A DNA stretch of 39,679 nt from Leptolyngbyaceae cyanobacterium HOT.MB2.61 (GCA_023511615.1 JAIMBL010000017.1:1-39679), one strand, 5' to 3'. Positions 8,581 through 17,322 are shown, numbered from the stretch's first letter. The notes: a model not told the origin generated them from the letters alone. A program made the numbers and translations.

Positions 8581-9459
8581 TCACCCTACCACCCCTTCGC
8601 CTCCCTCCATCTCTGCCAAAATCTGGGTTGTTTCGTGGCATAGAACAGTATGGCAGGGGCCATTGCTGGCAAGTACGCCAGCCCACTGGCTTACATCTGA
8701 CTGATTATATTGAAGGGGGGTGCCATCAAAGTGGGTGAACCGCCCACCGGCTTCCGTCAAAATCAGTTCGGGAGCCGCCAGATCCCAATCCTTGGGGGCT
8801 GATTTACCTGGAAGGGAAACATAGACATCGGCTGTCTGTTCAAGGATGGCGGCAATTTTGCCTCCCACACTACCCACCGATCGCTGATTTTGCACCGGAA
8901 ATCGATTCAGCAACTGGTTGAAGCGTTCGTCCCGGTGGCTGCGACTGGCAACCACGGTTAATTCGGCAATCTGATTTCGCTGGGAAACCTGGACAGGACG
9001 GGGAGGCTGATGCGGGGTTTCGACAAACGTACCACCATTCAGAGTGGCAAAGTAAAGCCTTCCTGCGGCGGGTTGAGCAACTACTGCCAGAATTGGGCGA
9101 TTTTTCTGGAGAAGCGCGATATGGATGGCATACTCTCCAGTCCCTTTGATATAGTCTTTAGTGCCATCCAGGGGATCGATAACCCAGACAAAGGGCTGGG
9201 GAATGGGTTCTCCAGTTGCCTGGGTTTTGTAGGTTTCTTCGCTGAGATAACCAAAATCCTGGGTGCCGCAAGTTGCCTGGAGGTTTTCCAGAATGTAGAC
9301 GTTGGCGGCTGTATCAGCAGCGGTAACAGGGCCATCCGTCAGGTTCTGGATGTCATATTCCGAGGGCTTCATTTCTCGCAGGATATCGGCGGCTCCCCAA
9401 CCAACAGTGCGGGCGATCGCCACCAGTTCCTTCAGGTCATCTTCTTGCAGACTTGCCAA
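8581..9459 (-). CDS. cysQ: 3'(2'),5'-bisphosphate nucleotidase, CysQ/inositol monophosphatase family
   Basis: A 292-residue Mg-dependent, Li-sensitive phosphatase of the IMPase superfamily. It most likely hydrolyses PAP to AMP in sulfur assimilation. Metal ligands are seen in LSEET, in the signature WVIDPLDGTKDYI, and in the late APKDWDLAAPELILTEAGG. CysQ and inositol-1-phosphatase activities are hard to separate by sequence alone. The start is TTG at 9459, chosen because AAGGA sits 8 nt ahead and no ATG is available upstream in frame. It lies 21 bp after the PfkB kinase gene, so the two are likely cotranscribed. Confidence 0.88.
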   Translation of the reverse strand: MASLQEDDLKELVAIARTVGWGAADILREMKPSEYDIQNLTDGPVTAADTAANVYILENLQATCGTQDFGYLSEETYKTQATGEPIPQPFVWVIDPLDGTKDYIKGTGEYAIHIALLQKNRPILAVVAQPAAGRLYFATLNGGTFVETPHQPPRPVQVSQRNQIAELTVVASRSHRDERFNQLLNRFPVQNQRSVGSVGGKIAAILEQTADVYVSLPGKSAPKDWDLAAPELILTEAGGRFTHFDGTPLQYNQSDVSQWAGVLASNGPCHTVLCHETTQILAEMEGGEGVVG

Positions 9460-9480
9460 AATCGGTTTCCTTAACTCGAT

Positions 9481-10350
9481 CTAAACTTCAACTCTATTCT
9501 TATCCATCCAGCACCGGGTGCCAAAGAATTGACAGGAATGGGCAGCAACCCTGGCAGCCGCTTCCAGTGCATCCATGAACCCCCGCTGCAAAATCGCATG
9601 GCAGAATGCTCCATGAAAAATATCGCCTGCTCCCAACGTATCCACTGCCTTGACCGGAGGGACTTCAATCTGTCCCCGCTGGTTGTGATTCCAGTAGTGA
9701 ATGGGTTGTTCACCCTGGGTAATGGCAATATGGGCAATGCCCAGATTCGACAAATACTCCATCACCTCCGCTTTATGGCGACAACCAGGTGGGCGAAAGC
9801 TGGCAGAGCAGATGGCGTAGTCAGCCAGGGAAAGGACGGTTTCAAAACCAGATTTCCAGCTTCCACCGTCAATTACCACCGGAATGTTGTGGGCCTTTGC
9901 TCGTTGGGCGATTGCCCGCCCTACTTCCATCTGGTGCCCATCGATCAGCACAATATCTACATTTTGCAAACAGTCTACGGGAATGGAATCTGCCGTTAAT
10001 TGAGTCTTGACCGTATTGATAGAAACAACCGCCCGTTCTCCCGTCGCTTCAGTAATCAGGATCGAAGAAACAGGAGGAGGTTCCGTACGAGCCGGTGAAA
10101 GGTCAACAACTGTTACGCCACACTGCTGTAGATCTGTCAGAATCAGATGGGTAATTGGATGAGTTCCCACCGCTGCCAGTACTGTCGCCGAATTTTCCAA
10201 ATGGCAGAATGCCACCGCCGCATTTGTGGCTGGTCCCCCCGCCGCCACCGTGTAGTCAGACGCAACTATCTTCTGATTCCTGGCTGGCAGATGTTCAATC
10301 CGGTAGATCAAATCCAACGTCAGCAAACCCACAAACAACCCGCGCTTCAT
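9481..10350 (-). CDS. PfkB/ribokinase-family sugar kinase
   Basis: A 289-residue carbohydrate or nucleoside kinase. Both PfkB signatures are present: the GGPATNAAVAF block near residue 38, and DTLGAGDIFHGAF near the C-terminus with the catalytic Asp and anion-hole GAGD. The substrate is not identifiable. I start at ATG 10350 (MKRGLFVGLLTLDLI). The open frame continues 44 codons further upstream but there consists of tandem-repeat DNA and crosses the divergent rsmI start. It is followed at 21 bp by cysQ. Confidence 0.88.
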   Translation of the reverse strand: MKRGLFVGLLTLDLIYRIEHLPARNQKIVASDYTVAAGGPATNAAVAFCHLENSATVLAAVGTHPITHLILTDLQQCGVTVVDLSPARTEPPPVSSILITEATGERAVVSINTVKTQLTADSIPVDCLQNVDIVLIDGHQMEVGRAIAQRAKAHNIPVVIDGGSWKSGFETVLSLADYAICSASFRPPGCRHKAEVMEYLSNLGIAHIAITQGEQPIHYWNHNQRGQIEVPPVKAVDTLGAGDIFHGAFCHAILQRGFMDALEAAARVAAHSCQFFGTRCWMDKNRVEV

Positions 10351-10384
10351 ACCCAACCCCCTTCGCCTTCCCTCTTTCGTCTTT

Positions 10385-10440
10385 AACTCAAAACTCAAAA
10401 CTCTCCCTTCCCCCTCTAACAACCAACAACCAACAACCAG
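10385..10440. repeat. Short tandem repeats AACTCAA and CAACCAA
   Basis: Two tracts, AACTCAAAACTCAAAACT at 10385-10402 and about three units of AACAACC at about 10419-10439, fill the divergent promoter gap between the PfkB kinase and rsmI. They are of the cyanobacterial short-tandem-repeat type and cause a spurious N-terminal extension of the kinase frame. Confidence 0.75.
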
Positions 10441-10456
10441 CCATTTTCTTCCCCTC

Positions 10457-11308
10457 ATGCCCTCCGATCCCACCCTCGGCACCCTCTATCTGGTCGGTAC
10501 CCCGATTGGCAATCTGGAAGATATGACCTTCCGGGCGGTGCGGATTTTGCAGTCTGTGGATTTAATTGCTGCCGAAGATACCCGTCATACTGGAAAACTG
10601 CTGCATCATTTTCAGATTGCCACGCCCCAAATTAGCTATCACAACCACAATCGCCAGTCTCGCACAGCGGAACTCTTGGAACAGTTGCGTTGGGGAAAAG
10701 CGATCGCCCTGGTCACCGATGCTGGTACTCCCGGAATTTCTGATCCTGGCTATGAGCTGGTTAAAGCCTGTGCCGAAGCCGGAATCCCAGTAGTACCGAT
10801 TCCCGGCCCCAGTGCGGCGATCGCAGCGTTAACGGTTTCTGGATTGGCCTGCGATCGCTTCGTTTTTGAAGGCTTTTTGCCCGTCAAACCCCAGGCTCGC
10901 CGCGCTCGTCTGGAAATCCTAAAATCCGAACCCCGGACGCTTATCTTCTACGAAGCTCCCCATCGCCTGCGACAAACTCTGCAAGATCTACGGCTTTTTG
11001 GAGGGGATCGACCGATTGTTTTGGCACGGGAATTAACCAAGCTGCACGAAGAGATCTGGCGGGGGACGATTGATGAGGCGATTGAGCGATATGGCGATCG
11101 CGATCCTCAGGGAGAATACACCCTCGTCCTTGCTGGAGCCGAACCCACCCAACCCCTCCTGTCCGAAGACACCCTTAAAGCCGAACTACAGAGCTTAATC
11201 AGTCAGGGGTTTTCCCGCTCCGAAGCCAGCCGTCAGCTTGCTCAGCAAACCGCCCTCCCCCGCCGCCAACTTTATCAACTAGCCCTCTCTTTACCAGAGA
11301 GAAACTAA
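10457..11308 (+). CDS. rsmI: 16S rRNA (cytidine-1402-2'-O)-methyltransferase RsmI
   Basis: RsmI methylates the ribose of C1402 in the 16S rRNA decoding centre using SAM. The 283 residues carry the tetrapyrrole-methylase fold: LYLVGTPIGNLEDMTFRA at the start, AAEDTRHTGKLL, VTDAGTPGISDPG, then PVVPIPGPSAAIAAL and the FEGFLP segment. The C-terminal part (about 235-283) includes the small helical domain usual in bacterial RsmI. The start is ATG 10457 with no clear ribosome site, and homologues begin at a similar point. It is divergent from the PfkB gene and stands alone. Confidence 0.95.
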   Translation: MPSDPTLGTLYLVGTPIGNLEDMTFRAVRILQSVDLIAAEDTRHTGKLLHHFQIATPQISYHNHNRQSRTAELLEQLRWGKAIALVTDAGTPGISDPGYELVKACAEAGIPVVPIPGPSAAIAALTVSGLACDRFVFEGFLPVKPQARRARLEILKSEPRTLIFYEAPHRLRQTLQDLRLFGGDRPIVLARELTKLHEEIWRGTIDEAIERYGDRDPQGEYTLVLAGAEPTQPLLSEDTLKAELQSLISQGFSRSEASRQLAQQTALPRRQLYQLALSLPERN

Positions 11309-11371
11309 AAAGGATTGGCACATCTGGCATGGATGCGCATTTACTTGTCATCACAATGAGCAAAATGGCCG

Positions 11372-11548
11372 CTAATCTCCAATAATCTTCTTAGTAAGGA
11401 TTGCAACCAACAAACCGGTCATCAGAAAACCAATCGCCGCCTCCAGGGACACAAGCAACTTTCCAAGCAGAGAAACTGCCTGAACATTCGACCCCAGCGT
11501 GGTAAAGGTCAGAGTAAAAAACTCCTGGCTTAGTTTTGGCATCTGCAT
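11372..11548 (-). pseudogene. Remnant resembling the C-terminal pore/last helix of an ion channel
   Basis: This frame (up to 58 codons, ATG at 11548 or 11542) reads LSQEFFTLTFTTLGSNVQAV then SLLGKLLVSLEAAIGFLMTG and a hydrophobic end. It resembles the last pore loop and helix of two-TM potassium-channel-like domains (pattern FTTLG-Y-G-D then a helix starting LEALIG), but the selectivity GYGD reads GSNV. There is an in-frame TGA just upstream and no good ribosome site. It could be a free-standing small membrane protein instead. A competing 62-codon frame on the same strand shows no protein-like features. Confidence 0.4.
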
Positions 11549-11631
11549 AGCCCAACTTAGACACCTTCAGGTTGCGCATCCTAGCGCAAGTTTAACTGGC
11601 TGAAATACCAATTTAGAAAGTTTCGAGCTAT

Positions 11632-11790
11632 TCAATATAAGAGAGAGCATCCGTAGATACAGACTTCGCTTTCATGGAAGGTGTTGTTAAGCCAATCTAA
11701 AGATTCAACTGACCAACCTTGGGCTACAAAACGGTAATATTCCTCTCACAAAGCCTTTTCCCATGCTTTTCCGTTGAATTCTGGAGTCCC
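11632..11790 (-). pseudogene. Decayed reading frame of unknown family
   Basis: Minus-strand frame with a protein-like composition: FNGKAWEKAL, one TGA, then EEYYRFVAQGWSVESLDWLN and HESEVCIYGCSLLY before a stop. The single internal stop and the lack of any start suggest a dead gene fragment. It lies 84 bp upstream of the ion-channel-like remnant on the same strand. I do not recognise the family. Confidence 0.3.
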
Positions 11791-12042
11791 TATCCTCTAT
11801 CATTCAGCCTTCATCTATTCTCCCTTCCGTCAGTAAAATGATTGACAGTCGCTTAACGCCTTGATTCAGGAAACGGTAGCAAAATTTGTAACCTGTACAA
11901 GCCATAGCCCGAACCGATGTAGCCTGAATCAGTTGACCTGCAACGCTCCCAAACGATTACCCATGCGGGTGAGTGCTTTAAAGCGGGGGGGTAAGGCACA
12001 CTCTTAATAGAGGGCGTTTAGCACAAACGGGACGGTACCTTC

Positions 12043-12990
12043 ATGGCGTTGATTAAAGAAATGGCGTTGGCTGAGGAGCTGGTAAACGAGTGGCGATCGC
12101 GGCTGGAGGCAGAACTGCCAGAACATAGTGCTGCAACACGCGAAAGCATCGTTCGCTGGCTGATTGGAGAAGACCTGTCCCGCTTTGAAGGCATTACCCC
12201 CAGCCTGCGGCAAATTACGGAGCAGGCCATGGATTATCGCTATCGCATCCTGCGCCAGCGCTACCTGGATGTTGCTCCCGAACAGGCTTACAAGCGGTTG
12301 ATTCAGCGGCTGGGCAGCCTTTTCTTGATTCGTAACAAGATTCGTACCTGGATTGCCCTCTCCCGCGATCGCCAGCGTTCGGTGGTAGATGTTTTAGAGG
12401 AAGTCATCCAGGAACTGCTGCAAAATGACACCTACATGCAGCAGCAAATCCTCTGGATCTCTAAATGCACCCGTGACCATCGGCTTCGCAACGCTCTGTT
12501 ATTGACAAGCACTGAAGAATACTGCCTGCGTCCGATCCGTAGTCAGCCACTTCTTTCTTATCGGTTCGTCAACTACCTGCGCCGCTCCCAACGGGGGGGG
12601 ATGACTCAGGTTCCCGCCAAAGACCACATCCGTCTTGTTTCAGAGGAAGTGGCTCCCGATGATGCCGATGGCTCTATCAGTCTCCTAGATGCGCAGGCTG
12701 TGATTCAATATCAGGACGCCAAAGCTGCCGAAGAGCAGCAGGAACTGAGAGATGCCGTCCGACAACAATTCGAAGCCTATTTGATTGAAAAAGTGGGTCC
12801 AGAGGCAGCGGAATGGCTGAGGCTCTATCTCCAGGGTCGAACCCAGGAAGCGATCGCCCAGGCCCTCAACATGCCGGTTAAACAGGTCTATCGCCTTCGC
12901 GAGAAAATAAACTACCACGCAGTGCGCGTTTTCGCAGCTAAAAGCCAGCGAGAACTCGTCACTAGTTGGCTGGGAAATCGCAGCGAATAA
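12043..12990 (+). CDS. HetZ-like regulator (cyanobacterial filament/heterocyst-related family)
   Basis: A 315-residue protein matching, from memory, the conserved core of HetZ-type proteins. HetZ is a winged-helix regulator that acts with HetR in heterocyst differentiation and is also found in non-heterocystous filaments. Conserved-looking blocks are DYRYRILRQRYL, FLIRNKIRTWIALSRDRQRS and EYCLRPIRSQPLLSYRFVNY. The C-terminal part has a clear helix-turn-helix: GRTQEAIAQALNMPVKQVYR followed by LREKI (about residues 265-290), like sigma-region-4 regulators. It is shorter than the about 400-residue Anabaena HetZ, so it may be a HetZ-related paralogue. The ATG at 12043 follows a long leader gap. 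Confidence 0.65.
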   Translation: MALIKEMALAEELVNEWRSRLEAELPEHSAATRESIVRWLIGEDLSRFEGITPSLRQITEQAMDYRYRILRQRYLDVAPEQAYKRLIQRLGSLFLIRNKIRTWIALSRDRQRSVVDVLEEVIQELLQNDTYMQQQILWISKCTRDHRLRNALLLTSTEEYCLRPIRSQPLLSYRFVNYLRRSQRGGMTQVPAKDHIRLVSEEVAPDDADGSISLLDAQAVIQYQDAKAAEEQQELRDAVRQQFEAYLIEKVGPEAAEWLRLYLQGRTQEAIAQALNMPVKQVYRLREKINYHAVRVFAAKSQRELVTSWLGNRSE

Positions 12991-13007
12991 AAGCTGGAAT
13001 ACTTTAA

Positions 13008-13029
13008 GGGACGTTCTACGGAACGTCCC
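13008..13029. terminator. Stable UNCG-type hairpin between convergent genes
   Basis: A perfect 9-bp stem GGGACGTTC / GAACGTCCC closes a TACG loop, so the RNA would form C(UACG)G, an extra-stable UNCG tetraloop. It lies 17 bp past the HetZ-like stop and 69 bp from the ndhJ stop, with genes converging from both sides. There is no T-run, so it may stabilise 3' ends or act as a bidirectional weak terminator. Confidence 0.55.
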
Positions 13030-13098
13030 TGCACCATCTAACTAAGCAGCAACACTTGCAGCAGAGCCAGGCAGAAGCAACATTCCATCCAAATCGAA

Positions 13099-13659
13099 TC
13101 AGTAGGCATCTTGCAGCTCATAAAAGTCAGGCGAGATGTAGTCCTTACGCAGGGGCCAACCCACCCAATCTTCTGGCATCAAAATCCGCTTCAGGTTAGG
13201 GTGCCCTTCATAGACAATGCCATACATGTCATAGGATTCCCGCTCCTGCCAATCTGCCGCCTTCCAGATCCAATAAACCGAAGGCACACGAGGGTCCTCA
13301 CGGGGCAGAAACACCTTGATCCGGACTTCCTCGGGTTTATCAGCGTTATCACTCACCTTAATCAGGTGATAGAAGCTCACCAGCTCCTGCCCTGGCCCAG
13401 CGTCATAGGCTCCCTGACACTGCAAGTAGTTAAACCCGTAGGCATAAAGGGCGGTCGCAAACGGAATTAAAAAATCCCGCCCAACCTTCAAGACCTCAAC
13501 ACCGGAAGCATCCAGCCCCAATGACTCATGCTCAAAGCCGTTCTGGGTCAACCATTTGGAAATGTTACCCACTTCCACAACTTGGGTCGATTCAGCTGGG
13601 GTAATGCTCGACGCCTCAGGCATGGTAGATTTAGACTCCTCTTCAGGCACGGCGCTCAA
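13099..13659 (-). CDS. ndhJ: NAD(P)H-quinone oxidoreductase subunit J
   Basis: NdhJ is a peripheral-arm subunit of the thylakoid NDH-1 complex (cyclic electron flow, respiration, CO2 uptake). The family signature is the block [20 protein letters not shown] followed by [16 protein letters not shown], the 30-kDa subunit motif. The length of 186 residues includes a Ser/Glu-rich start of about 30 residues, longer than some homologues. The start at 13659 overlaps the ndhK end by 17 bp, and an internal ATG at residue 13 is an alternative. Third gene of ndhC-ndhK-ndhJ. Confidence 0.97.
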   Translation of the reverse strand: MSAVPEEESKSTMPEASSITPAESTQVVEVGNISKWLTQNGFEHESLGLDASGVEVLKVGRDFLIPFATALYAYGFNYLQCQGAYDAGPGQELVSFYHLIKVSDNADKPEEVRIKVFLPREDPRVPSVYWIWKAADWQERESYDMYGIVYEGHPNLKRILMPEDWVGWPLRKDYISPDFYELQDAY

Positions 13660-14386
13660 CCTCCTTCTCAGCCGTTAACAGAGCGGGGGGAACGGGCATT
13701 CCCATAGCTTCCATCAATTCCTTCGGTGGCGTCTCCCGCTCTGCCGATTGCAGATACTTGCCCGTCAAAATAGGTTCAACTGCTTTCATCGTGTGGGTTG
13801 TGCTGTAGTAGCGGTGGGTCTGCCTGAGATTGCCCCGCTCCTGGATCGATTCATTCGAGATTTTCTTGCGCAGCTTGATAATGGCATCAATGATCGCCTC
13901 TGGGCGGGGAGGACAGCCGGGTAGGTAAACATCTACTGGAATGAGTTTATCGACCCCACGCACCGCAGAGGGAGAATCCATACTGAACATTCCGCCAGTA
14001 ATCGTGCAGGCTCCCATCGCAATCACATACTTGGGATCGGGCATCTGCTCGTAGAGTCTGACCAATGCGGGTGCCATTTTCATCGTAATGGTGCCTGCGG
14101 TAATAATCAGATCCGCCTGACGAGGAGTCGATCGGGGCACCAGACCAAAGCGGTCAAAGTCAAAGCGGGAGCCGATTAGCGCGGCAAATTCAATGAAGCA
14201 GCAAGCAGTCCCATACAGCAAAGGCCAGAGACTCGATAGCCTTGCCCAGTTGTAGAGATCATCCACCGTTGTCAGAATCACATTTTCCGAAAGCTCCTGC
14301 GTTACCTTGGGACGCTCAATCGGATTCAGAATCAATTCAGAGGGCCCAGCGATGTTTTTTAATGCAGTGTTGGGGTTCATGACCAT
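13643..14386 (-). CDS. ndhK: NAD(P)H-quinone oxidoreductase subunit K (4Fe-4S N2-type)
   Basis: NdhK carries the terminal 4Fe-4S cluster of NDH-1, next to the plastoquinone site. All four ligands are visible: C62 and C63 in [10 protein letters not shown]127 in [10 protein letters not shown] and C158 in [12 protein letters not shown]. The length of 247 residues is normal. The ATG at 14386 overlaps the ndhC end by 10 bp, and a second ATG two codons later is possible. The C-terminal tail after residue 200 is variable in the family. Middle gene of the operon. Confidence 0.98.
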   Translation of the reverse strand: MVMNPNTALKNIAGPSELILNPIERPKVTQELSENVILTTVDDLYNWARLSSLWPLLYGTACCFIEFAALIGSRFDFDRFGLVPRSTPRQADLIITAGTITMKMAPALVRLYEQMPDPKYVIAMGACTITGGMFSMDSPSAVRGVDKLIPVDVYLPGCPPRPEAIIDAIIKLRKKISNESIQERGNLRQTHRYYSTTHTMKAVEPILTGKYLQSAERETPPKELMEAMGMPVPPALLTAEKEVERRA

Positions 14387-14739
14387 TCCAAAGCTCCTTT
14401 ACGCCAGGCGTAGACAAGACCAACAATCAGAATCGCAACAAAAATTAGAGCTTCGATGAAAGCCAGTAGCCCAAGCTGGTTAAAAGCGACCGCCCAGGGA
14501 TACAGGAATACTGTCTCAACATCGAAGATGACAAATATCAGAGCAAACATATAGTAGCGAATATTGAATTGAATCCAGGCACCACCAATCGGCTCCATAC
14601 CAGATTCATAGGTCGTGCGCCGCTCTGGCCCCCGACGACTGGGGCGTACCAGCTTGGAGGCAGTCAAGGCCAACAGGGGAACCAGGCTACAGACCAGGAG
14701 AAACCCTAAAAGATACTCATAACCGCTGAGGACAAACAC
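14377..14739 (-). CDS. ndhC: NAD(P)H-quinone oxidoreductase subunit 3
   Basis: NdhC is the three-helix membrane subunit (equivalent of NuoA/ND3). Helices lie at about residues 7-27, 62-82 and 88-110, and the conserved [20 protein letters not shown] loop and [12 protein letters not shown] are present. I start at GTG 14739, giving [13 protein letters not shown] and 120 residues, the normal family length. AGGGG lies 7 nt upstream. A TTG two codons earlier (14745) is open but less likely. First gene of ndhC-ndhK-ndhJ. Confidence 0.97.
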   Translation of the reverse strand: MFVLSGYEYLLGFLLVCSLVPLLALTASKLVRPSRRGPERRTTYESGMEPIGGAWIQFNIRYYMFALIFVIFDVETVFLYPWAVAFNQLGLLAFIEALIFVAILIVGLVYAWRKGALEWS

Positions 14740-15078
14740 AATCAATCCCCTTCAGACGATAGGTACGGCAACGAAGTTCATGTTACTTGTTCTTAATATT
14801 ATAGGGAGGACGTTCCCCAAGATGTATCGAAAAGCTCCCACAGAACCTATAGATGAAATAGAACCCGTAGATAGAGAAGACAACAGGCGATGGGCAACGG
14901 GTTAAGAAGGTGAGGGGAAAACTCTCCACCCATCCACCCTCCTACTCTTTTCCTCGCCTAGCTTCTGCCTTCTGATTTCTGATATTGCAATCACCTGCTT
15001 AATTTGCGCCATTAATCATGTAATAATAATTCACAGAGTTTTCAGAATTCGTAGGACTCTTCTTAAGGACCTGAAGCG
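14740..15078. other. Divergent promoter gap between ndhC and rubA
   Basis: 339 bp with no gene. It must carry the promoters for the ndhCKJ operon (leftward) and for rubA-ycf48 (rightward). AT-rich blocks at about 14790-14803 (TTCTTAATATTATA) and about 15011-15031 (ATTAATCATGTAATAATAATT) are the likeliest promoter zones, but no unambiguous -35/-10 pair was found. Confidence 0.4.
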
Positions 15079-15423
15079 ATGAGCACCCCAGCTACCGATT
15101 CCACCGAATCTAAAGCTCTTGATCGTTATGAGTGTCTGACCTGCGGTTACGTATATGAACCGACAAAAGGAGATGACCGACGGCAGGTTCCACCCGGTAC
15201 CCCTTTTAGTGAGGTTCCAGTAGATTGGCGTTGCCCGGTTTGCGGAGCAACGAAAAGCCGATTTCGCAGTATTGGAATCAAGGGAGCCCCGTCTGGCTTT
15301 CAGGAGAATCTGAGGTATGGGCTTGGGGTTAATGCTCTGACCCCTGGACAGAAGAATATCCTGATCTTTGGAGCATTAGGGCTGGCAGTTTTGTTTTTCC
15401 TTAGCCTGTATGGGCTTCAGTAG
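15079..15423 (+). CDS. rubA: Membrane-anchored rubredoxin RubA
   Basis: RubA is a thylakoid rubredoxin needed for photosystem biogenesis (PSI, including the FX cluster, and PSII depending on species). Two CxxC knuckles are seen: C19/C22 in YECLTCGYVYEP and C52/C55 in WRCPVCGATKSRF. They are followed by a single C-terminal membrane helix at about 92-112 (ILIFGALGLAVLFFLSLYGL). The 114 residues are typical. The ATG at 15079 has AAGGA 10 nt upstream. Its place directly before ycf48 and psbEFLJ is a conserved cyanobacterial order and supports the assembly role. Confidence 0.97.
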   Translation: MSTPATDSTESKALDRYECLTCGYVYEPTKGDDRRQVPPGTPFSEVPVDWRCPVCGATKSRFRSIGIKGAPSGFQENLRYGLGVNALTPGQKNILIFGALGLAVLFFLSLYGLQ

Positions 15424-15507
15424 GGATGCGACTTATTCAGGTGCCTGGTTTGTTTAAGGTCTTTGAGATTCGTTGATGTGAGTTAGTTTGAGTTGGGAAG
15501 CCGTTGT

Positions 15508-16506
15508 ATGGACTTAGCCGCGAAGTTTTTGAGACGAGTGGTTGCACTGGTGGCAATCGCCATTCTGTGTGTAGGCTGCGGAGGCTATCTCCCTGCAATC
15601 ACTGATAATCCCTGGCAGGTGATTACGCTTCCGACCGATGCGAATCCACTGGATATCAGCTTTACTGGCAATCCTCAGCATGGCTGGTTGGTGGGCACCA
15701 ACTCTACCCTGATGGAAACCCTGGATGGAGGGAGTACGTGGGAGCCCCGCACCCTTGAATTGGACCAGGCTTATCGCCTTACCTCTGTCAGCTTTTTAGG
15801 GGATGAGGGGTGGATTGTTGGTCAGCCCTCTATCTTGCTGCATACCACGGATGGTGGCAAATCCTGGTCCCGTGTGCCCTTGAGTGAAAAGCTTCCGGGT
15901 GCTCCTAATACAATTGTGGCTCTTGGCCCCCTATCGGCTGAGATGGCAACCAGCGTAGGAGCCATTTACCAGACGACGGATGGAGGCAGAAATTGGAAAG
16001 CAATGGTTGAGGAGGCCGTTGGTGTTGTCCGCAATATTTCGCGCTCGCCCGATGGCAGATATGTAGCTGTCTCGTCACGGGGTAATTTCTACTCCACCTG
16101 GGAACCCGGTCAATCTGCCTGGGAACCTCATAACCGAAACAGTTCTCGCCGGGTTCAGAATATGGGCTTTACGGCAGACGGTCGGCTATGGATGCTGGCA
16201 AGAGGCGGCCAAATCCAATTCACGGAGCAGGAAAATGCTGAAGAGTGGCGAGATCCAATCAATCCAGAGTTCGCGACTAGCTGGGGCCTGCTGGACCTGG
16301 CCTATCGAACCCCGGAGGAAGTTTGGGTCGCTGGCGGAAGCGGTAATCTGCTCCGAAGCCTGGATGGAGGTTTAACCTGGGAAAAGGATACGGCGGTTGA
16401 AGATGTTCCGTCTAACTTCTACAAAATTCTGTTCTTTGGATCTGACCAGGGGTTCGTGCTGGGACAGAAAGGTATTTTGCTGAAATATGAGGCAGCATCT
16501 GCCTGA
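15508..16506 (+). CDS. ycf48: Photosystem II assembly factor Ycf48 (HCF136), lipoprotein
   Basis: Ycf48 binds pre-D1 and helps build the PSII reaction centre. The protein is a beta-propeller; repeated blocks such as LMETLDGGSTWEP, LLHTTDGGKSWSR, YQTTDGGRNWKA and LLRSLDGGLTWEK are its BNR/Asp-box blades. The N-terminus has a signal peptide ending in the lipobox LCVGC, predicting a lumenal lipid-anchored Cys. I start at ATG 15508 (MDLAAKFLRR, 332 residues). A TTG five codons upstream is also open but adds nothing useful. It is followed by psbEFLJ. Confidence 0.96.
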   Translation: MDLAAKFLRRVVALVAIAILCVGCGGYLPAITDNPWQVITLPTDANPLDISFTGNPQHGWLVGTNSTLMETLDGGSTWEPRTLELDQAYRLTSVSFLGDEGWIVGQPSILLHTTDGGKSWSRVPLSEKLPGAPNTIVALGPLSAEMATSVGAIYQTTDGGRNWKAMVEEAVGVVRNISRSPDGRYVAVSSRGNFYSTWEPGQSAWEPHNRNSSRRVQNMGFTADGRLWMLARGGQIQFTEQENAEEWRDPINPEFATSWGLLDLAYRTPEEVWVAGGSGNLLRSLDGGLTWEKDTAVEDVPSNFYKILFFGSDQGFVLGQKGILLKYEAASA

Positions 16507-16581
16507 AATTTAGCCAGGCAACGGGGAAGTAGGAATTTCTAACTCCTGTTTTTTCTCCGCTATCCTGTACCCTCTGTCCCG

Positions 16582-16587
16582 TATGAT
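16582..16587 (+). promoter_or_regulatory. Possible -10 box of the psbEFLJ operon
   Basis: TATGAT lies 38 bp ahead of the psbE start, with no recognisable -35 partner, as is common for cyanobacterial psb promoters. It is weak evidence on its own. Confidence 0.3.
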
Positions 16588-16624
16588 AGAAATTGATTTT
16601 TGCTTATCGTTCAGGAGGAATCTG

Positions 16625-16873
16625 ATGGCTGGTACTACTGGAGAACGTCCGTTTGGGGACATTATTACAAGCGTCCGTTACTGGGTGATTCATAGCATCA
16701 CCATTCCTGCACTGTTTATTGCTGGATGGCTGTTTGTTAGCACTGGTTTGGCTTATGACGTGTTTGGCACTCCCCGTCCAAACGAGTACTATCCAACCGG
16801 GCAGCAAACCGCTCCCATCATTTCAGATCGCTACGAAGCGAAACAGCAGATTGAAGATTTTCTTGCAAAGTAG
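16625..16873 (+). CDS. psbE: Cytochrome b559 subunit alpha
   Basis: PsbE is the larger subunit of cytochrome b559 in the PSII core. The axial heme ligand His23 is in [11 protein letters not shown], at the start of the single membrane helix (about 18-42). The 82 residues are the normal length. The ATG at 16625 has CAGGAGGA just upstream; the frame is open 14 codons further but those codons are not part of the family. First gene of psbE-psbF-psbL-psbJ. Confidence 0.98.
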   Translation: MAGTTGERPFGDIITSVRYWVIHSITIPALFIAGWLFVSTGLAYDVFGTPRPNEYYPTGQQTAPIISDRYEAKQQIEDFLAK

Positions 16874-16879
16874 TTTTAG

Positions 16880-17029
<150 letters not shown>

Positions 17030-17038
17030 TGAAAAGCC

Positions 17039-17161
17039 ATGATTAGAGGTACTCCCAACCCGAACAAGCAACCCGTGGAGCTAAACCGTACTTCCCTGTA
17101 CCTCGGTTTGCTCCTGATCTTTGTACTTGGTATTCTCTTTTCCAGTTATTTCTTCAACTAG
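17039..17161 (+). CDS. psbL: Photosystem II reaction centre protein L
   Basis: 40 residues. The polar start [20 protein letters not shown] and the single helix [20 protein letters not shown] are characteristic of PsbL, which sits at the PSII dimer interface and supports QA function. It starts 9 bp after psbF. Confidence 0.98.
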   Translation: MIRGTPNPNKQPVELNRTSLYLGLLLIFVLGILFSSYFFN

Positions 17162-17322
17162 TAGAGTGAGTTGAACGTTCTGCAACGACAGCGAAAGTGA
17201 AACCCAATGCTTTCAGATTTTTGTGTTGCAAAAGTAGATTCTCACTACCCTGGTTGATTTCTAAATTTCTTGTTGTTTGTTCATGTAGTGTTTGTTGTCT
17301 GCTGAGTTAGGAGGCAAATCAC

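Larger units (their letters stand above)
11309..12042. other. Long gap with decayed coding remnants
   Basis: 734 bp separate rsmI from the HetZ-like gene. The left half holds two minus-strand coding-like fragments (entered separately at 11372-11548 and 11632-11790). The right half (about 11800-12042) has no coding signal and should hold the HetZ-like promoter. ACCCATGCGGGT at about 11959 has 4-bp inverted arms but does not match the published HetR site spacing. No terminator follows rsmI. Confidence 0.5.

Noticed and set aside
10351-10482. 44-codon N-terminal extension of the PfkB kinase
   Set aside because: The codons come from tandem-repeat DNA and overlap rsmI; the ATG at 10350 starts exactly at the first conserved strand.
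11391-11579. 62-codon minus-strand frame near rsmI
   Set aside because: The overlapping frame at 11372-11548 is far more protein-like (pore-helix pattern); this one has no recognisable feature.
11957-11972. Possible HetR-binding palindrome ahead of the HetZ-like gene
   Set aside because: The arms are only 4 bp and the spacing and bases do not match the GTGGG-N5-CCCAC type site.
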